From Xylogone sp. PMI_703 (taxonomy: Eukaryota > Ascomycota > Leotiomycetes): a stretch of DNA of 64,000 nucleotides. This document shows positions 22,441 through 36,266 of this stretch, piece by piece (positions within the stretch are counted from its first letter, which is position 1; each line of letters begins with the position of its first letter). The position numbers were made by a program, and so were the translations under genes. The DNA lies in NCBI GenBank assembly GCA_021399445.1, contig JAJTUQ010000003.1, positions 372,001 to 436,000 of the forward strand, given 5' to 3'. Below the pieces are notes generated by a model, which had not been told where the DNA came from, did no database searches, and was given only the letters and a program-made list of their open reading frames with translations.

Positions 22441-25400
22441 CTAGCTCAGAAAGTTCTGCTATCATTCGAGTATTAAAGGGTTATTTACTCATGCTCTTCT
22501 AATCTTATCGTATACCTCTTGAGTCTTGTTTCGCTATTTCGTATTTATTTCAATTATAATATTAATCATCCTTTTGAATATAACTTTAACTTCAACTTCA
22601 CTTAGTCCGTAGTCAATATACTACTTTTTCTTTATTATAGTCTTGAAAGCTATCTGAGCCACGTCTCTTGTTATCATATTCCGGTGTATAGCTGACTGTA
22701 TAAAGTCTTTGACGTATTTGTATTGTTCAACATTGTTCATTGTAATTACTTTAGCTTCTAGAGCTTCTTTCGTAATAAGTTGAACTTGTTATTATACTAC
22801 AAGTACAGTGGGTATTCCAAGAGCAATATTTATCTTGTCGGATTTAATATTAATAAGTTTTTCGTAGTTTTGCACAAAATTTCGAGTTATCAATCAATAT
22901 TAGCTATCTTTAAAAGGTTTTCATATATTACTTAAGTTTGAGGTATAAATTTGAGTAATCTCGTCCCTTTATATAACATTATTCAACTTAAATCAGTGTT
23001 CAAAAGTGAATCTTTTACGTAAATCCTCCGGTAGATTTCTTTGATCAAATATAACTCTAAATATCAAATTTTTGAATATTCTATATTGTCCCTTTTTCTT
23101 TTTCAACTGTATTTTTGAAAAAGAAAACTATTAAATGTAATCCTTTAGTTAATGTGATAAAGGTTTTGGTCTAAAAATATAATTAGGATCATAATCATGG
23201 CAAAGGTTCTTTTCCCCTGAATATCTTTTGAATTATTAATAAATTAAGTCTTTTCGTATTTAAGTTATAACCAAAGAATATCCTAGGTATTCTATATTAA
23301 TCTGATAATCTTTTGCTAATATTCAAGTATAACTTCCAACGAAAGTAATATTAAACTCTATAATCCTGAACCTAGAGTCATAATTTTTCAAGATCTCACC
23401 ACCGATCTTTCTCTCTATTCGAAGTGTCTTTCTGATTATTACGTTAGTCTCTTGTTAATACAGGCTCTTTATAGTATATCATATCGGTTCTTGTCACAAT
23501 TTGATTATGATTTCACTAAAAATAATATAATTTGAGTCTCCTGAGTCTTTGATAAACATCCTTTTTGTAGACCTGATCATGAAATTCTTGTTATTCCTCG
23601 TTATTATTCGTGTACTTCCCCTTTTGCTCAAAGCTTCATTATCTTTTTTGACAAGACCAATACTCAATCTTACTTTAACCTCACGATTGCTCAACTTTAC
23701 AATGACGATAACTACTGATAATAATTTAACTTTATACAATATAACGAGAAAAAGGCTTTTTACACATTCCTTCCAGACCACTCCTAATATTACTTCCTTG
23801 AGAACCTGGTAAACAACCATAAAGCTATGTATAACTTCTGTTTCTTAACATAACTCTAAGATCTGAATCTTGATAATGTTCCAAAAGTCTTAGAATCAAT
23901 AACTATTATCTATGACCTTTTCTCTGATTAAGTTCTTGATTTATGGATATATGATCAGGATTTCAATCCTTTCAGTCTCCAAGGTCATCAAAACTATTTC
24001 TGCAAACATATTCGTATGTCCTTTACTAAAGACAAATAACAACATATTTATTCTTTCTGTATCCATAGGCTAGGACATCCCATGGCCTTTGGATATCCGG
24101 TTTGACTATTGTCTTTGTCTTAGTTTCTCGGTATTGATAGTAATACTACTGCAAATCTTTGTTCTTCGGGAATATATTATTAGTCTTCTTGTTATTATTA
24201 CTCTTATAGTCATTTTTGTACTATTTGATGGGTTTGTATTAGTAACTCTAGATCCTCTGAATTTATAGATTCGACGTCGTTTTCAGACATATTCTCTTCA
24301 AACTTTATTGGCTTAAGTTCTTCTACTCACTCTCCTTCTTCGTTGACTAGTATCATGGCCCTTTCATTCTCCTGATCGCTCTGAATAAGGTTATCTCTTG
24401 ATTCTTTAACTTGTCCATCTTCGATTTGTTCTTCGTAAAATCCTCTCCTTCGTACGAAGACCTTTAACCGATTACCAGCAAACGTTCTAGCAAGCTGAGT
24501 TTTATCGAACTCCTTTAGTATATACTAGCCTTTCTCAGTATTAACCTTTTTGACTCTAAAAAGGCTTCTTTACCTGTATTTTAACTTGGATTCTCGGGAT
24601 TTGTCGATTGATCATTTGACGTTGTATACTAATATTATACTGTTTTTCGGAATAAACTTAGTTCTAACTCAGGAATTATTATTAAACTACTCTTTCCTTT
24701 TAATTCATCAGCAATAGAGCTTGTTTTTCGTGTCTGTGATAATATCTTTCTTTAAATCGATTTGTTAAGCCTTTATAACTAATAACTTGCTCGTTGACTA
24801 TACTTTTTCCTATTCTAATACCCTCTAAGTCTTATACTTGATTTCCACCAGTAATACCATCTCTGATCTGTATACTAGGCTCGCCAGTAATTAACTTATA
24901 AATGTCTTTACTGTTGCTCAGTCTACTATAAGGACTCCTGATAATCACGACACCCATTTCCTTGATCCTCCACCTGTGATCTTCGATAGAGTATCCATAA
25001 TCTGTTTATGACTACATTCAATTATATTATTATTATATAAGTTATAGGCTGACGACAGAACTCTGTCAATGCTATAGCTTTCAGCCAGAACCTCCACGTG
25101 TTTCTTGTTTTCAAGACTATTATCTATTATAAGTCTTCCGAACATATTATACCAGTAAATAATGTCTTCTTATATGAATTGTCGTATACTTGAAGAATTG
25201 GTTTTCTGGAATGCTCTTCCTTCTGGCTATCTAGAAAAATATTCTCTTGCTATAACCAAGTAATTAAATCCCTTATCAGACGGCATATACACGATATTCA
25301 AGTTGACTGTTTGCCAAAAGTAAGCTAAGAGCGTTGGATATAGTAAATCAGAGGTTCTCTCCCCTGCCCTCCTTTGGCATTCCTCATACAAAGTACAATA

Positions 25401-28400
25401 CTTTCTCACTTGTATGTATAACCATGATTACTAATATCTTCTTGAAACCTTGTAATAAGTGCTATCACGTCCTCTGTGCTCACTCTCCTCATGTAGTTCT
25501 TTCATGATTTTCTACTGTTTTTCGGTGAAATCAATCACTCTAGTCCTTGGAATGTTCTTGCTGGCTTGTTGGTATAATATTCGATCAATAACTTCGAATT
25601 TGAGTACTTTTCGCTTAAATAGTCAGAAATCCTGTCTACTTATATTTTCAGGTCTGATCAATATTAACAAATACTGTACAATCGCATGGAATTCTTCTCT
25701 GTATTCGTCTTCCAATAACCCTTCGGGTTCAACTGACATAGCCATTACTCGTATAGTATACAGATCCATGTTAATATAGTCTTTGATAGCTTGATCATCT
25801 TCGATTTCTTTATTTTTGGTCAGTGACCTCCGGGATAAGCCATCCACTGCTCCATTCTTCTTTCCTGGAACATACTTGACATCAAAATCAAACAATCAAA
25901 TCCACGCAAACCATCTAGTCAACAAAACACCTAGGACATCAGAAGTTACTTCATTTAATTAAGCTACAAGCATATTAATGTCAGTTTCTACCATGAACTT
26001 AATTCCATACAAATCTGAACAGAATTTCTTGAGAACTTTTAATAACGCTTTACACTCTCGTTTCGTAACATCGTACTTTTGCTCAACGTCTGACTATATA
26101 CCATTTTCATACTAGTTCAAGTATTTTTCACCAGTTTCTCCAACTTGTATGATAACTCTTCCCCACCCAAGTAAAGAGATGTCTACTACTAATATAATCA
26201 TCCTTCCTGACTCGTAATCCAACTTCTTGAGCACTAGTAGTAATACTAAGACCATTTTCAGTTTATTCATAACCTCTTCTTGCTCAAGATTCCAAGACCA
26301 TTCTGTACCTTTCTATAATAATCTATATATTAATACAGTTACTACAACAAAGTCCTTGATCCAAATATAATAATAAACATATATCCCTAAGAAAGCTCTA
26401 ACTTCTCGCTTATTCCTATAAACTGACCAATCCAATATCTTCAGAACCTTCATGCTGTCAGGATACCTCCCATCAATATCATATATATACCTTACGATCT
26501 TAATTCCCGGTATTCCGAACTGAGATTTCGGTCTTATAATAGTGCCCAATCATTCTATATTGTACAACACTTTGTCGAAGTTCTGAATATACTCTAGAAC
26601 ATACTTTTGGATTCCCGGCGCTACTTCTTAGTTGTCGTATATTGAATAAAGTCTTTTCATCAGTACATCGTCCAAAAACAGTTTACAAATATAAAAGATA
26701 AGGTCTTTTAATATTCAAGTAACAATCCACATAAACTGAACCACTAAATTGGTCACTCTTTAAGGTAACCTCGTATACCACAAAAAACCTATAAAAGTCA
26801 CGAATCCTGTCATATCTCAGCTTTCCATAACTAATTTGATTTAATCATATCCTGAAAAAAAGTCAACCAACGAAACAATAATACACCCAGCGAATTCCTC
26901 CGCAAAAGTGTCTACTGAAAGTAATAAGTTAACATCTTATATCATATACTTATTCATTATAATGACCACATTTATCAACCAGTAAATCTTCTTAACCTTC
27001 TTTTCGACTAAGAACCACTTGTTCTTATAAAGCCTATAGCTCTGCTCTAGCACTCCTTGATCGATACATTCTTGTAACATTTATATAACCATTAGTACTA
27101 AGACTTTTGACAACAGTATATTCACCTCTTGTCATACATCATACTTGATCGTTCGTATAACTTACAGTAATGCCACTTCTAGTCTAATCGTTCTCACATA
27201 TGAAAAATCAAAAGTAATCACTTCTTCCTGGTTATACAACAATTCAACGAATAACTCACACTCCTCCAGTATTAACTAATCACCAAAAATCAACTTATTT
27301 ATCTTTTCCAGCGTCAAACGCTCTCCTTTCTTGATCTTCGAGAACTTCGGCATAATCCAGTAATCATACTTCCTGGGGATTACCAGTAACATTTCTAATA
27401 CCTTTAATTCCTCTTTCCAATTGTCGATTCCGCCTAGTTTACTCTTATCCGAAACTCCTAAATCTACTGATTATATCTTTTAAGCCTTTCTCTTGTATAT
27501 CATCAACAAATAAGTTTCCGTAAAAGTTTTGACACTTTCCCAGGGGTCCTATCCTATATATCTTGTTGTCTACATTATCTTAAACACCTTTATCTTTTTT
27601 TCATCTATATATTTCATATATCATAAGACATCTCTCGATCTGATAGCTTATAATCCTTACATTTTCACTTTTCATGTTCTACCTCCTACCTTTCTACTAC
27701 AATATTCAGAAACTCACCTTCCGTCAACATTCGACCTCTAAGAAATGTTAATTATTCGTTTCCTGATTAATCTGTTTATTATTGAATATAACTATATTCC
27801 AGAGATAAAAAAATATGTATAATCATTCTTTTGTTCATATCTTTACTATATATTATAGTATACATTTTATCCTCTTTGGGCTTAAACTTTATCCAAGCTC
27901 TTTATATAAACAAGGTCCTTAGTATCAGTTCTGATGACATTTTATTTGTGATGAATATATACATAATTATCGATATTAAACCGATTCTGACTTCCATATC
28001 ATCATACATATTATCAAATTGTTTCTTCTCTTCAGTTACTAATACTATCATCATCTCCGGGTTTGTTCACACTGACAAACCAAACTCATTGGTTAGCCGA
28101 CTGGTTATAACATTAATCTTTACTCTAGTATCGAGAAAAGTTTTCCATTTAACAACGTCCTTTAACCATATCTTGACTTTAAATATTCTAACTGTATAAA
28201 GGTAATCTTCTTTTTTCGTGACATATTAAACTTTCACCTCCTTTTTAGCTGCCAGTTTTCTATGCCTAAATATAAGTTTTTAGAATAAATTCAATGACGA
28301 CAAAATCTCCTTAACTGTTAATTCTACCTTTTGCTTCAAAACCTTGTCCAAAACTCAGTCCTGACTTAGGTTACTCTTCAGTTTCTCCAGAAGTGATAGT

Positions 28401-30618
28401 TCTTGCTCTACCAAGATCTTAAAATCCACAAATCTGACTATCTTATTTTATTTATTATTGTTTATTATATCAATAACTATATCTTCTGGCTCAAAGTCAT
28501 CGTCAACCTTCACTAACTTCTAATTGCCCAACTTTGGCAACTTCAAGATAATTAACTTTTTCTCGTCTTCCACTCACTACTTTAATATTCTGTTCTCCGA
28601 TTATTACTTATTCTCTTTCTTTAACCCATTAACTTTCGCTGTATTTACTTCAACGAATACTTCAACTGTCATAAAGTCTTCAAAGTCAAATTCGTCATCG
28701 GATAGTTTTACTATCAACGATTATACACCTCTGGTAAGTACAGACCTTCTACTAACTTGCGAATTCCCCCTCCACCGTAGAATAATCTCACGTTGAAAAG
28801 TGTTACAATAAAATTAAGCTTCAAGAGCACCGGGACTCTTTTGTCTATGATAAACCTGACTATTCTTCTTGTGACAAAGCCTATTAACCACATCACTTGC
28901 AAAAATATCATAATGTAATCATATATAATCTTCTTCACCATAATAATAACAAGTTATAAAACTCCTTTCAGTCACTTATACCCCGGCTTCTCCTTGACCC
29001 TGTAGTTTTCTGTTTCCGGTAACTACTCTACTATCCTTACTTAGGTTTCTGCTCACTTTGATAATGCCCTCTAAAGCCTTTATTGTTAAAGTTAATGCCT
29101 TAAACATCTTCGTCATATTGTCAACAGTCTTGTCTTCTTTTATTATAACGTTATTAACTCCCGATATCTATGGATTAAGGACTGCCAGTAGTCAAAACTT
29201 CAGGTTTTCAGAGATCTTGACTTCTTAATTAAAATATTCTATAACTTTATTTATATTTTCCCTTTTTTTATAGTTTTGAACCTCTTTTATTATATTATAA
29301 TTATCATCTTACTCTTTGAAGCTCTTAGTTAACTTATTAAAGTCTATCATTGTTTTATCCTTTGTGTCCATTTTATACTTCTCGATTATCTTCTTACTTA
29401 CCTAATTCAGGAACCCTTGGAGATAATATAAACTTAATTCCTAGCTTAAAGCCTTTTTCTTCATTAATAACATCTAGGCTATTTATATGAACTTCTTGGT
29501 ATATACTCTCAGGTTATCTTTCTTGGTTTTAAGTTTACTCTTGAACATAATTAAATAATCTAACATCATTTGTTATTATTGTATATCTTGGTCTCTGAAC
29601 TTTTTAAGCAAAACTATTTTAAAGGTTTCTTAGTCCCCTTTCTTCTAAACCTTAAGATTCTTAATAACAAACCTGACTTTCAAGTTATAACACTAAATAA
29701 ACCTTATCTTTTTCATCTTATCATTTGTCCCTTTTCCAGTCAATTTAAACTTATCCTTAAGTAAATTAAAGAAGTTTATAATGTTCTGTCCCTCGAAATA
29801 AGGTAGTATACTTAGGGGGTATAAAGCTTTATAGAATAAAGAGCTTTTATACAGTTAAAGTTAGGACATCTTAAGAGTTTTTTAAGTTTGGGTTATATTC
29901 TTTTCTGTATTTGACATATTATTTGTTGAATCTGTTGATAGAGTTTTTTTGGCTAACCTGTTAATCATATATAAACTCTTTAGTCTTTGATTATCCCAAC
30001 TTTTTTGGTCTTAGGACATAAAGATACTCTGAAATAGTAGAATAATATTGAATAACAATAAAATAAAGTACTTTACTGTTCTTAACACTTTTTATGTTAT
30101 CTGTTTATATATCTTCTTCTTGTCAAAGAATTAACTCTCTTGAAGTTTTTCTTCGGTTTTTAACTTATTTATCTCTGAATTAATTGATCAAGTTTTTCTT
30201 GTCTTTTCATGTCAATTAATAATGTTATTAGTAAAACTAACCTAAAAGTTTTCTTCTTCTTGTACTGATAATGTTTCAGATTCCTGGTGCTCTTGCTTTA
30301 CCTCCAAAATAAAGATTCTTTTCCTTGAATTCTCTTTATAATTATACTATCTCAACATGGTATTGTTATTAGCTTTTTTAGTTAATTCATGTTATATATC
30401 TCTAATGTCTTTGTTGTCTCTGAATGGCATCTCCATAATCAATTGATTATATACACCTTTCTAGTCTCTGGATTCTGTTTATTGTAAAGTTTTCAGGGTC
30501 TTTCGGCATGTCTACTCTGAGTAGCACTTTCTTCAAGTATTTACTATTTCCTCTATTGTTATACTTATCCTTTAGCTTCAAAAGATTAATTTTCAGTTTT
30601 CCTTAGATTATGTCTTAA
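22441..30618 (-). pseudogene. gypsy C gag-pol remnant
   Basis: Minus-strand pol with frequent stops but readable blocks. The protease motif lies near 28,140-28,100 (Asp-Thr kept, the Gly mutated). RT spans about 27,300-26,350 and includes FLDDV at the active site and the PKSQFGIPGIKIV block at 26,549 and below. RNase H ends in FDFDVKYVPGKKNGAVDGL near 25,895. Integrase shows a CX2C finger (YCTLYEEC, second Cys mutated) near 25,400 and the end of the core (SSAYNLYNNNIIE) near 25,050. The pol was a standard Ty3/gypsy enzyme set; only fragments under 110 codons stay open, so it is inactive. Confidence 0.78.
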
Positions 30619-30901
30619 TGTGAAAAAAAAGAGGTGAGTGTTATAAGAAGTATATGATCTCTGGCAGCCGGTATGTAAATATATAACGAATAACAACAAT
30701 AATATTATATAATATAATCACTAATATCATAATATTATAATAATTATAATAATCATAAAGAAGCTAATCAGAGTTTATATATCTATAAAATAAAAGTACA
30801 AATCATTGTCTATTGTAATATTGTACAAACCACTCTATATATAAAATTTAAAAGTTTCGGCGATAAAATTACTATTACCCATATACAAATTCTTTACTAT
30901 A
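30619..30901 (-). repeat. 5' LTR of gypsy C, heavily RIPed
   Basis: 283 bp, the same length as 20,148-20,430. It shows one-directional loss of C and G relative to that copy, for example TGTGAAAAAAAAGAGG against TGTGAAAGGGAAGGGG. Confidence 0.85.
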
Positions 30902-33900
30902 ATATCCTAAAGAAAAGACTAAAGAAATGGAGAATAGTTATAGACTACCGAAAACTAAACAATATTATTATCAAGGATCAGTACTTGATACCACTTATCT
31001 TGGACTTACAAGAAAGATTAATAAACATTAAATATTTCACAAAGTTAGACTTTTGAACTAAATTTTACTTAGTTAGAATTACAGAAAGTAATAAATAAAA
31101 GACAACATTCAGTATATATTATAAACTATTCGAATACCTAGTCTTGTTAATAGAATTTATTAATTTATCTGTAATATTCTAAAGAATAATGAACTACATA
31201 CTTATACTATACTTAAACATATTTGTTATAACTTATATTAATGACTTACTAATTTACTCTAAGACATTAAAAGAACACCGAGGACATATAAAGAAAGTTT
31301 TATAAATCTTACTGAATAATAATATATAATATTAACTTTAGAAGTATATATTCTATTAGACAAAGATAAAATTCTTGGAATATATAATTTCAGGAAAAGG
31401 CTTTCGAATAGATTTATAAAAAATAGTCAACATAAAAGAATAACCTGATCCAAAGAACGTTAAAGATATTTAAGTATTCAAAGGAATATATAACTTTTAT
31501 CGAAAATATATTTATAAATTCTCAGATATTACTATACTATTAGATGACTTAACCAAGAAAAATCAAGAATTTAAATTTGAAAGTAAAGAATAAAAAGTAT
31601 AACAGAAGCTTAAAGATTAATTCGATAAAGGAATAATTTTAACAATATTTTAAGTAGGACTATTGACTAAAGTCAAAACAGATACATCGAACGAGGCCTT
31701 AAGGGTAGCCTTAAGTTAATTATATTTCAATAAAAGATAAAGACTAATAGCCTTTTACTCAAAGAAGTTTTTTTCTACAGAAAGAAATTATGATATTTAC
31801 GACAAAGAGTTATTAGTTATAATAAACATATTCAAAACTTGGAAAGTATACTTTCTAAAATTAAAAGTAAAAGTACTTACAGATTATTATAACTTAAGAT
31901 ATTTCGTTAATACTAAGATCTTAAATATTAAATAAGCTAGATAATCAGAAGAATTCATATAATATAACTTCAAAATAAAGTATATCAAAAGAATGGAGAA
32001 TGCTAGAACTAATACGTTTAGCAGAAAACTAGATTATATAGAAAAAGCCAAACCAGAAACCAAAATCATTTTTAAAGAAAAAGAAGATAAAACATTAATA
32101 TATAATTATTTAGCCTAAAAGACTGAAGATTAAAAATTCAACACAAAATAAACAAAGAAAATAACTAAGGTCATTAAGTATAAGATCAAAGAAGCTAAGA
32201 TATCATTCCAAGAACTAAACCTAGACAATAAGTAGAAAGAATTTATTAAAGAACCAAAAATGTAGTTTTGCAATAAAAGAATTTATATATTACAATCCTT
32301 AACTAAGAAGTTTATCAAATATATATATAACTTATTATTATATAAATATCAGGGAATTATAAAAATACATGAACTTCTTAGCCTGAAGTTCTATATACTT
32401 AAGTTATAAAGAACAATATAAGAAGTCATCAAGGTATATAACATATATCATAAAACAAAGTCAACACAAAGAATTATACATAAATTATTGTAATTATTAG
32501 AAGTACTAAAAAGACTATAAAAATCAATAGCTATAAACTTTATAATAAACTTACCATTATTATTAAACATAAACAACAAAGTATACAATAAAGTACTAAT
32601 AATCATAAACAGACTAACCAAGTATAAAGTCTTTATACTATAGAAAAGTACTTATACAACAAAATAATTAATGAATATACTCATGAGCAGAATATTTACA
32701 ATATTCGGATTTCCGAAAAAAATCATCTTTGACAAAAACAAATTGTTTATTTTGAAATTTTAATAAATACTTACAGTAATGATGAAAACCAAAACTAAGA
32801 TAACTACTAAAAAATAAACATAAACTGACAGAAGTATAGAAAAGTTAATCTAAACACTTAAACAATATTTCAGAATATATGTTAATTATTTGTAAAATAA
32901 TTAAGTTAAGCTGTTATTAACAATACAGTATATATACAATAGAGTAAAGTATAACAATATATAAATATTACTTTATTATACAAATTTCGGAAAAGAAATA
33001 AGTATAACATATTTGTGGAAAAAGACATTTAACATAATAATGTTAATAAAAGAAAAAGTCAAGCTTATCAAAGAAACATAGGCAGTAATATAACAGAACC
33101 TAGAAGAAGTCAGAAAAAGGATAAGAAAATATTATAACAAATAATATAGAATAAAACTTATGTTTAAGAAAGAGGATAAAGTATACTTTCTATGAAAATT
33201 CATTAAAACTAAAAGACCAAATAAATCACTGAATTTCAAGAAGATAAGATTATTAAAAATTAACGAAATGTTAGAATAAATAATGTATAAACTAAAATTA
33301 TCTAAAGACATTAAAATGTACTTAGTATTTTATGTTATTATACTAAAACAAACATTACCAAAAACATTAATAATTATATACTTAAAAGTAAAAAATCTTA
33401 ACCCAGAAAAGGAATACAAAGTGGAAAATGTAGAAAGACAGAGAATTTTTAGGAAAAAAGTTTAATATTTAATTAAATGGAAAAAATACCCAAAATCAGA
33501 AAATACTTAAGAATTAGCAGAAGAACTCAAGAACATTTAGTGAAGAGTTTAGGAATTTGAAGCCAGACATATTAAACTAGATCATTCAGTATTAGGTCAC
33601 CAGAATAAGAAATCTGATCAGAAGTCTTAAGGAGATCATCAATCTAGGAGTTCAAGAAGACAGAATTATCCGAAGAAGTTATAACTATATAATCAAAAGT
33701 TTTTCGCTTAATATACTTTTTCTTTTTAATAATGTTTAACTTATTTAAAGTTTTTAAACTATGACGAATTATCTTTTTAGTACATTTCTGCAGAAACTTT
33801 CTTTGTTTTTTTAAATGAATAAGGTAAGTAACGTTTTTAGTTATAACTTAAGTAACTTTCTCTTCCTTGGCCTCAAGGTAGGTTTTCTCCTGATCTAAAG

Positions 33901-34237
33901 TGTCCCAGGAAGTCACAAGAATATTCTTATTATCATATATCTATTAGTATAAGACATATTTGTTATAACGATTTGACTTAGGAACTATCTTATAAACTTT
34001 ATTATTGTGAGTACAAAACGTACAAAAAAACATTTTGACTTTATAAATCCAGATATGGACAAAAAAATTTATGGTTTTTTGGTATTTTTATGATTTCTTT
34101 CTTTTTACTGTTTTATTTTCTTCAGAATGTGGACATTTAGGTAGTATGATAAAAAGGAAGAAAGGTCTAAAGGATAATGAGATTGTTCTTACTTTAGTTT
34201 TAAGTTTCGGGACGAAGTTAGACTAAAAGAGGGATAG
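30902..34237 (+). pseudogene. gypsy B2 RT, RNase H, integrase and chromodomain (dead)
   Basis: The second internal half of B2. RT resumes with a VIDYRKLN block near 30,930; the active site reads YIND instead of YxDD near 31,233 (one Asp to Asn by G-to-A). RNase H (about 31,700-32,040) and integrase (about 32,200-33,150) follow. Around 33,415-33,560 a chromodomain is recognisable (YKVENVERQRIF, then LIKWKKYPKSENT), where the second conserved Trp codon is now TAA. A chromodomain after integrase identifies a chromovirus, whose integrase targets methylated-H3 chromatin. Confidence 0.78.
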
Positions 34238-34597
34238 TGTCATAAACCACATATAGATAAGGACAAGCTTGAGGCTTGGTAATAAAGGTTATACAGAGAA
34301 CCTAATACTACCTTAAGTTATGTGATAGACCTGGAGGACCTGGGGAGTCCAAGGGGTCCATGGACCTAGAGGACCTGGAGAGTCCAAGAAGTCTTGATGT
34401 ATTTCATTAAATATATAAACCAGATAATTACTTAAATAAAAGTTATATATTTAACTTATAATACGAATTATTATCTATATAATTATAGTTATGATTATAT
34501 ACTATATTACACTGATCCCCGAGCTCTTATTAACTCCTTTATGACCTAGTATACTTGTACACTTTACAGGACCAAGAAAAGGCTTAGGTTCATAACA
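34238..34597 (+). repeat. 3' LTR of gypsy B2
   Basis: 360 bp, beginning TGTCATAAACC and ending GTTCATAACA. It aligns with 16,979-17,340 and is followed by CTAGA, the RIPed target duplication. Confidence 0.87.
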
Positions 34598-36266
34598 CTA
34601 GATGAAGATCATTATAACTCAATTTTCATTATAATAAATAAACTTATAAAGTACTTTATTATATTATTATAAAAGGAAACATGGACAATTAAGGATTTAG
34701 TAAAAATCATAATTTCTAAAGTTATAATAGATTATAATATTTTAGTAAAAATTATTTCGGACAAAGATAAACTTTTTACGTCGAAATTTTAAGAAATAAT
34801 TTATAAAAGATTAAACATTAAAAGAAAAATCACCATGAAAAGATAAACTCAGACAAATAATTAAATTAAGTAAGTAAACCAGATTATAAGAATTTATCTT
34901 CATTATTATATAGATTATAAGTAATTAAATTAGAAAAATCTTTTATTAATAATATAATTAGTATATAATAGCATAAAGAGTGAAATTACTAAAATTATAC
35001 CTTTCTTTACGAATTATAATTATGAAGTTTAAACCTACTTTATAAAAGCAGAAGTAAGAAATATTTTTAAGATAATTAAACAATGAATAAACAAATTAGA
35101 AAAAATCTATAATCATTTGAAGTACAATATTAAATTTGTACAAGAACATATAAAGAAATACTATGATCAAAAACATAATATAGAACCTGAGCTTGAAAAA
35201 AAGGATAAAGTTTATATTATCCACAGATTTATCAAAATAACAAGATTAAACGATAAATTAGACTAAAAAAAGATTAACTTATATAAAATCAAAAAAAAAC
35301 TAAGAAATCTGATATATAAATTAAAACTTTTTAACATTATACGAATATATCTAGTATTTTATATAACTATATTAAAAAAGATATTATTAAGATTGTTACT
35401 AACTTTGGACTTAAAGTTAGAATAAGATCTAAATATGGAATAGGAAGTCAAAGAAATCTTAAACAATAAATTAATAAAGAACAAGAAACAATACTTGGTC
35501 AGATAGAAAGAATAAGAAGAATATAGATAGTTAGACACTTAAGAACCAAAAAAATACTTTACCAACTTTAGTAAATTCTTGGAAAAATACAAACAGGTAA
35601 AATAAGCCAGGACAGATCGAACAGAACATCGGTATAAATAAAGAAATCAGCATTAGAGAAGAAAACCTCGAAAGGCTTAACCTTTACTGACTGAGTAATT
35701 TCTGATTATTATAATATTTCCTTTTCCTTCTTTTTCTTAAACCTCTCTTTCTTCTCAACAGTATTCAGTTTGTCTATACTTTTTAAACTACAATATAACA
35801 TTTCCATAACTCGAAAACGAAACTGTTTTTTTTGACAGTTTAATTTTAATAGTTTTGTTTATATCTCTAAAGCCTTTTTCTGAGTCTTTTCTTACTTCTG
35901 AGAAAGTTTCTGTTCTTTAGTTATTAAAATCTCTTAGTCTATTAAAAAAGAACCATAAACATCATACTTTGTGCTATTCTTAGCTTTGATACATTCTTTA
36001 CATTATAAAGAATCCGGAGTCATGAAATACATCAGTTTCTTCTTTTTATAACGACTACAAGAAAACATTTTAATATTAGAAGTTTAAACTCTTGAAATCA
36101 GCTCAAGATAGACTTCCTTCTTTCTTTTTCATATTACTTCATTATAACTTTGTTCAAGACTATGTTTAAAGGGCATGGTAGAAAGGAAAAAAGAATTAAA
36201 TTATTACAAAGACTTTTATATCTTAATTATAAACTTCGAGACAAAGCTAGACTAAGAAAGGGATAA
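34598..36266 (+). pseudogene. gypsy A integrase end and chromodomain (dead)
   Basis: The integrase of element A continues after B2. The C-terminal SH3-like region is near 35,190-35,360, and a chromodomain (about 35,445-35,580) shows EVKEILNNKLIKNKKQYLV and TxEP residues, with TAG replacing the first conserved Trp (W to stop, G-to-A). 35,600-36,266 is the non-coding tail up to the LTR, ending in a purine-rich run that would be the polypurine tract. Everything is interrupted by stops. Confidence 0.72.

Larger units (their letters stand above)
20148..30901 (-). mobile_element. Ty3/gypsy element C with extra 3' ORFs, unevenly RIPed
   Basis: A 10,754-bp minus-strand element with 283-bp LTRs at 20,148-20,430 and 30,619-30,901. 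It is flanked by ATAT on each side (20,144-20,147 and 30,902-30,905). The uninterrupted homologue in B1 reads straight through this point, confirming the insertion. From the 5' end (high coordinates): gag-like sequence, a DTxxxxNV protease motif near 28,120, RT, RNase H (about 26,300-25,850), integrase (about 25,410-24,900) and a long post-integrase part. Two open reading frames then follow before the 3' LTR. The 5' four fifths are AT-rich and full of stops; about 20,148-22,440 keeps normal composition and CpG sites. Confidence 0.85.
16979..34597 (+). mobile_element. Ty3/gypsy chromovirus B2, forward, with element C nested inside
   Basis: LTRs are at 16,979-17,340 (362 bp) and 34,238-34,597 (360 bp). 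The flanking 5-mers are CCGGA (16,974-16,978) and CTAGA (34,598-34,602). These differ by one C-to-T and one G-to-A, so they read as a target duplication RIPed after insertion. The internal halves 17,341-20,147 and 30,902-34,237 carry gag, RT, RNase H, integrase and a chromodomain. Element C splits the RT. B2 is the same family as B1 in opposite orientation. Confidence 0.88.
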
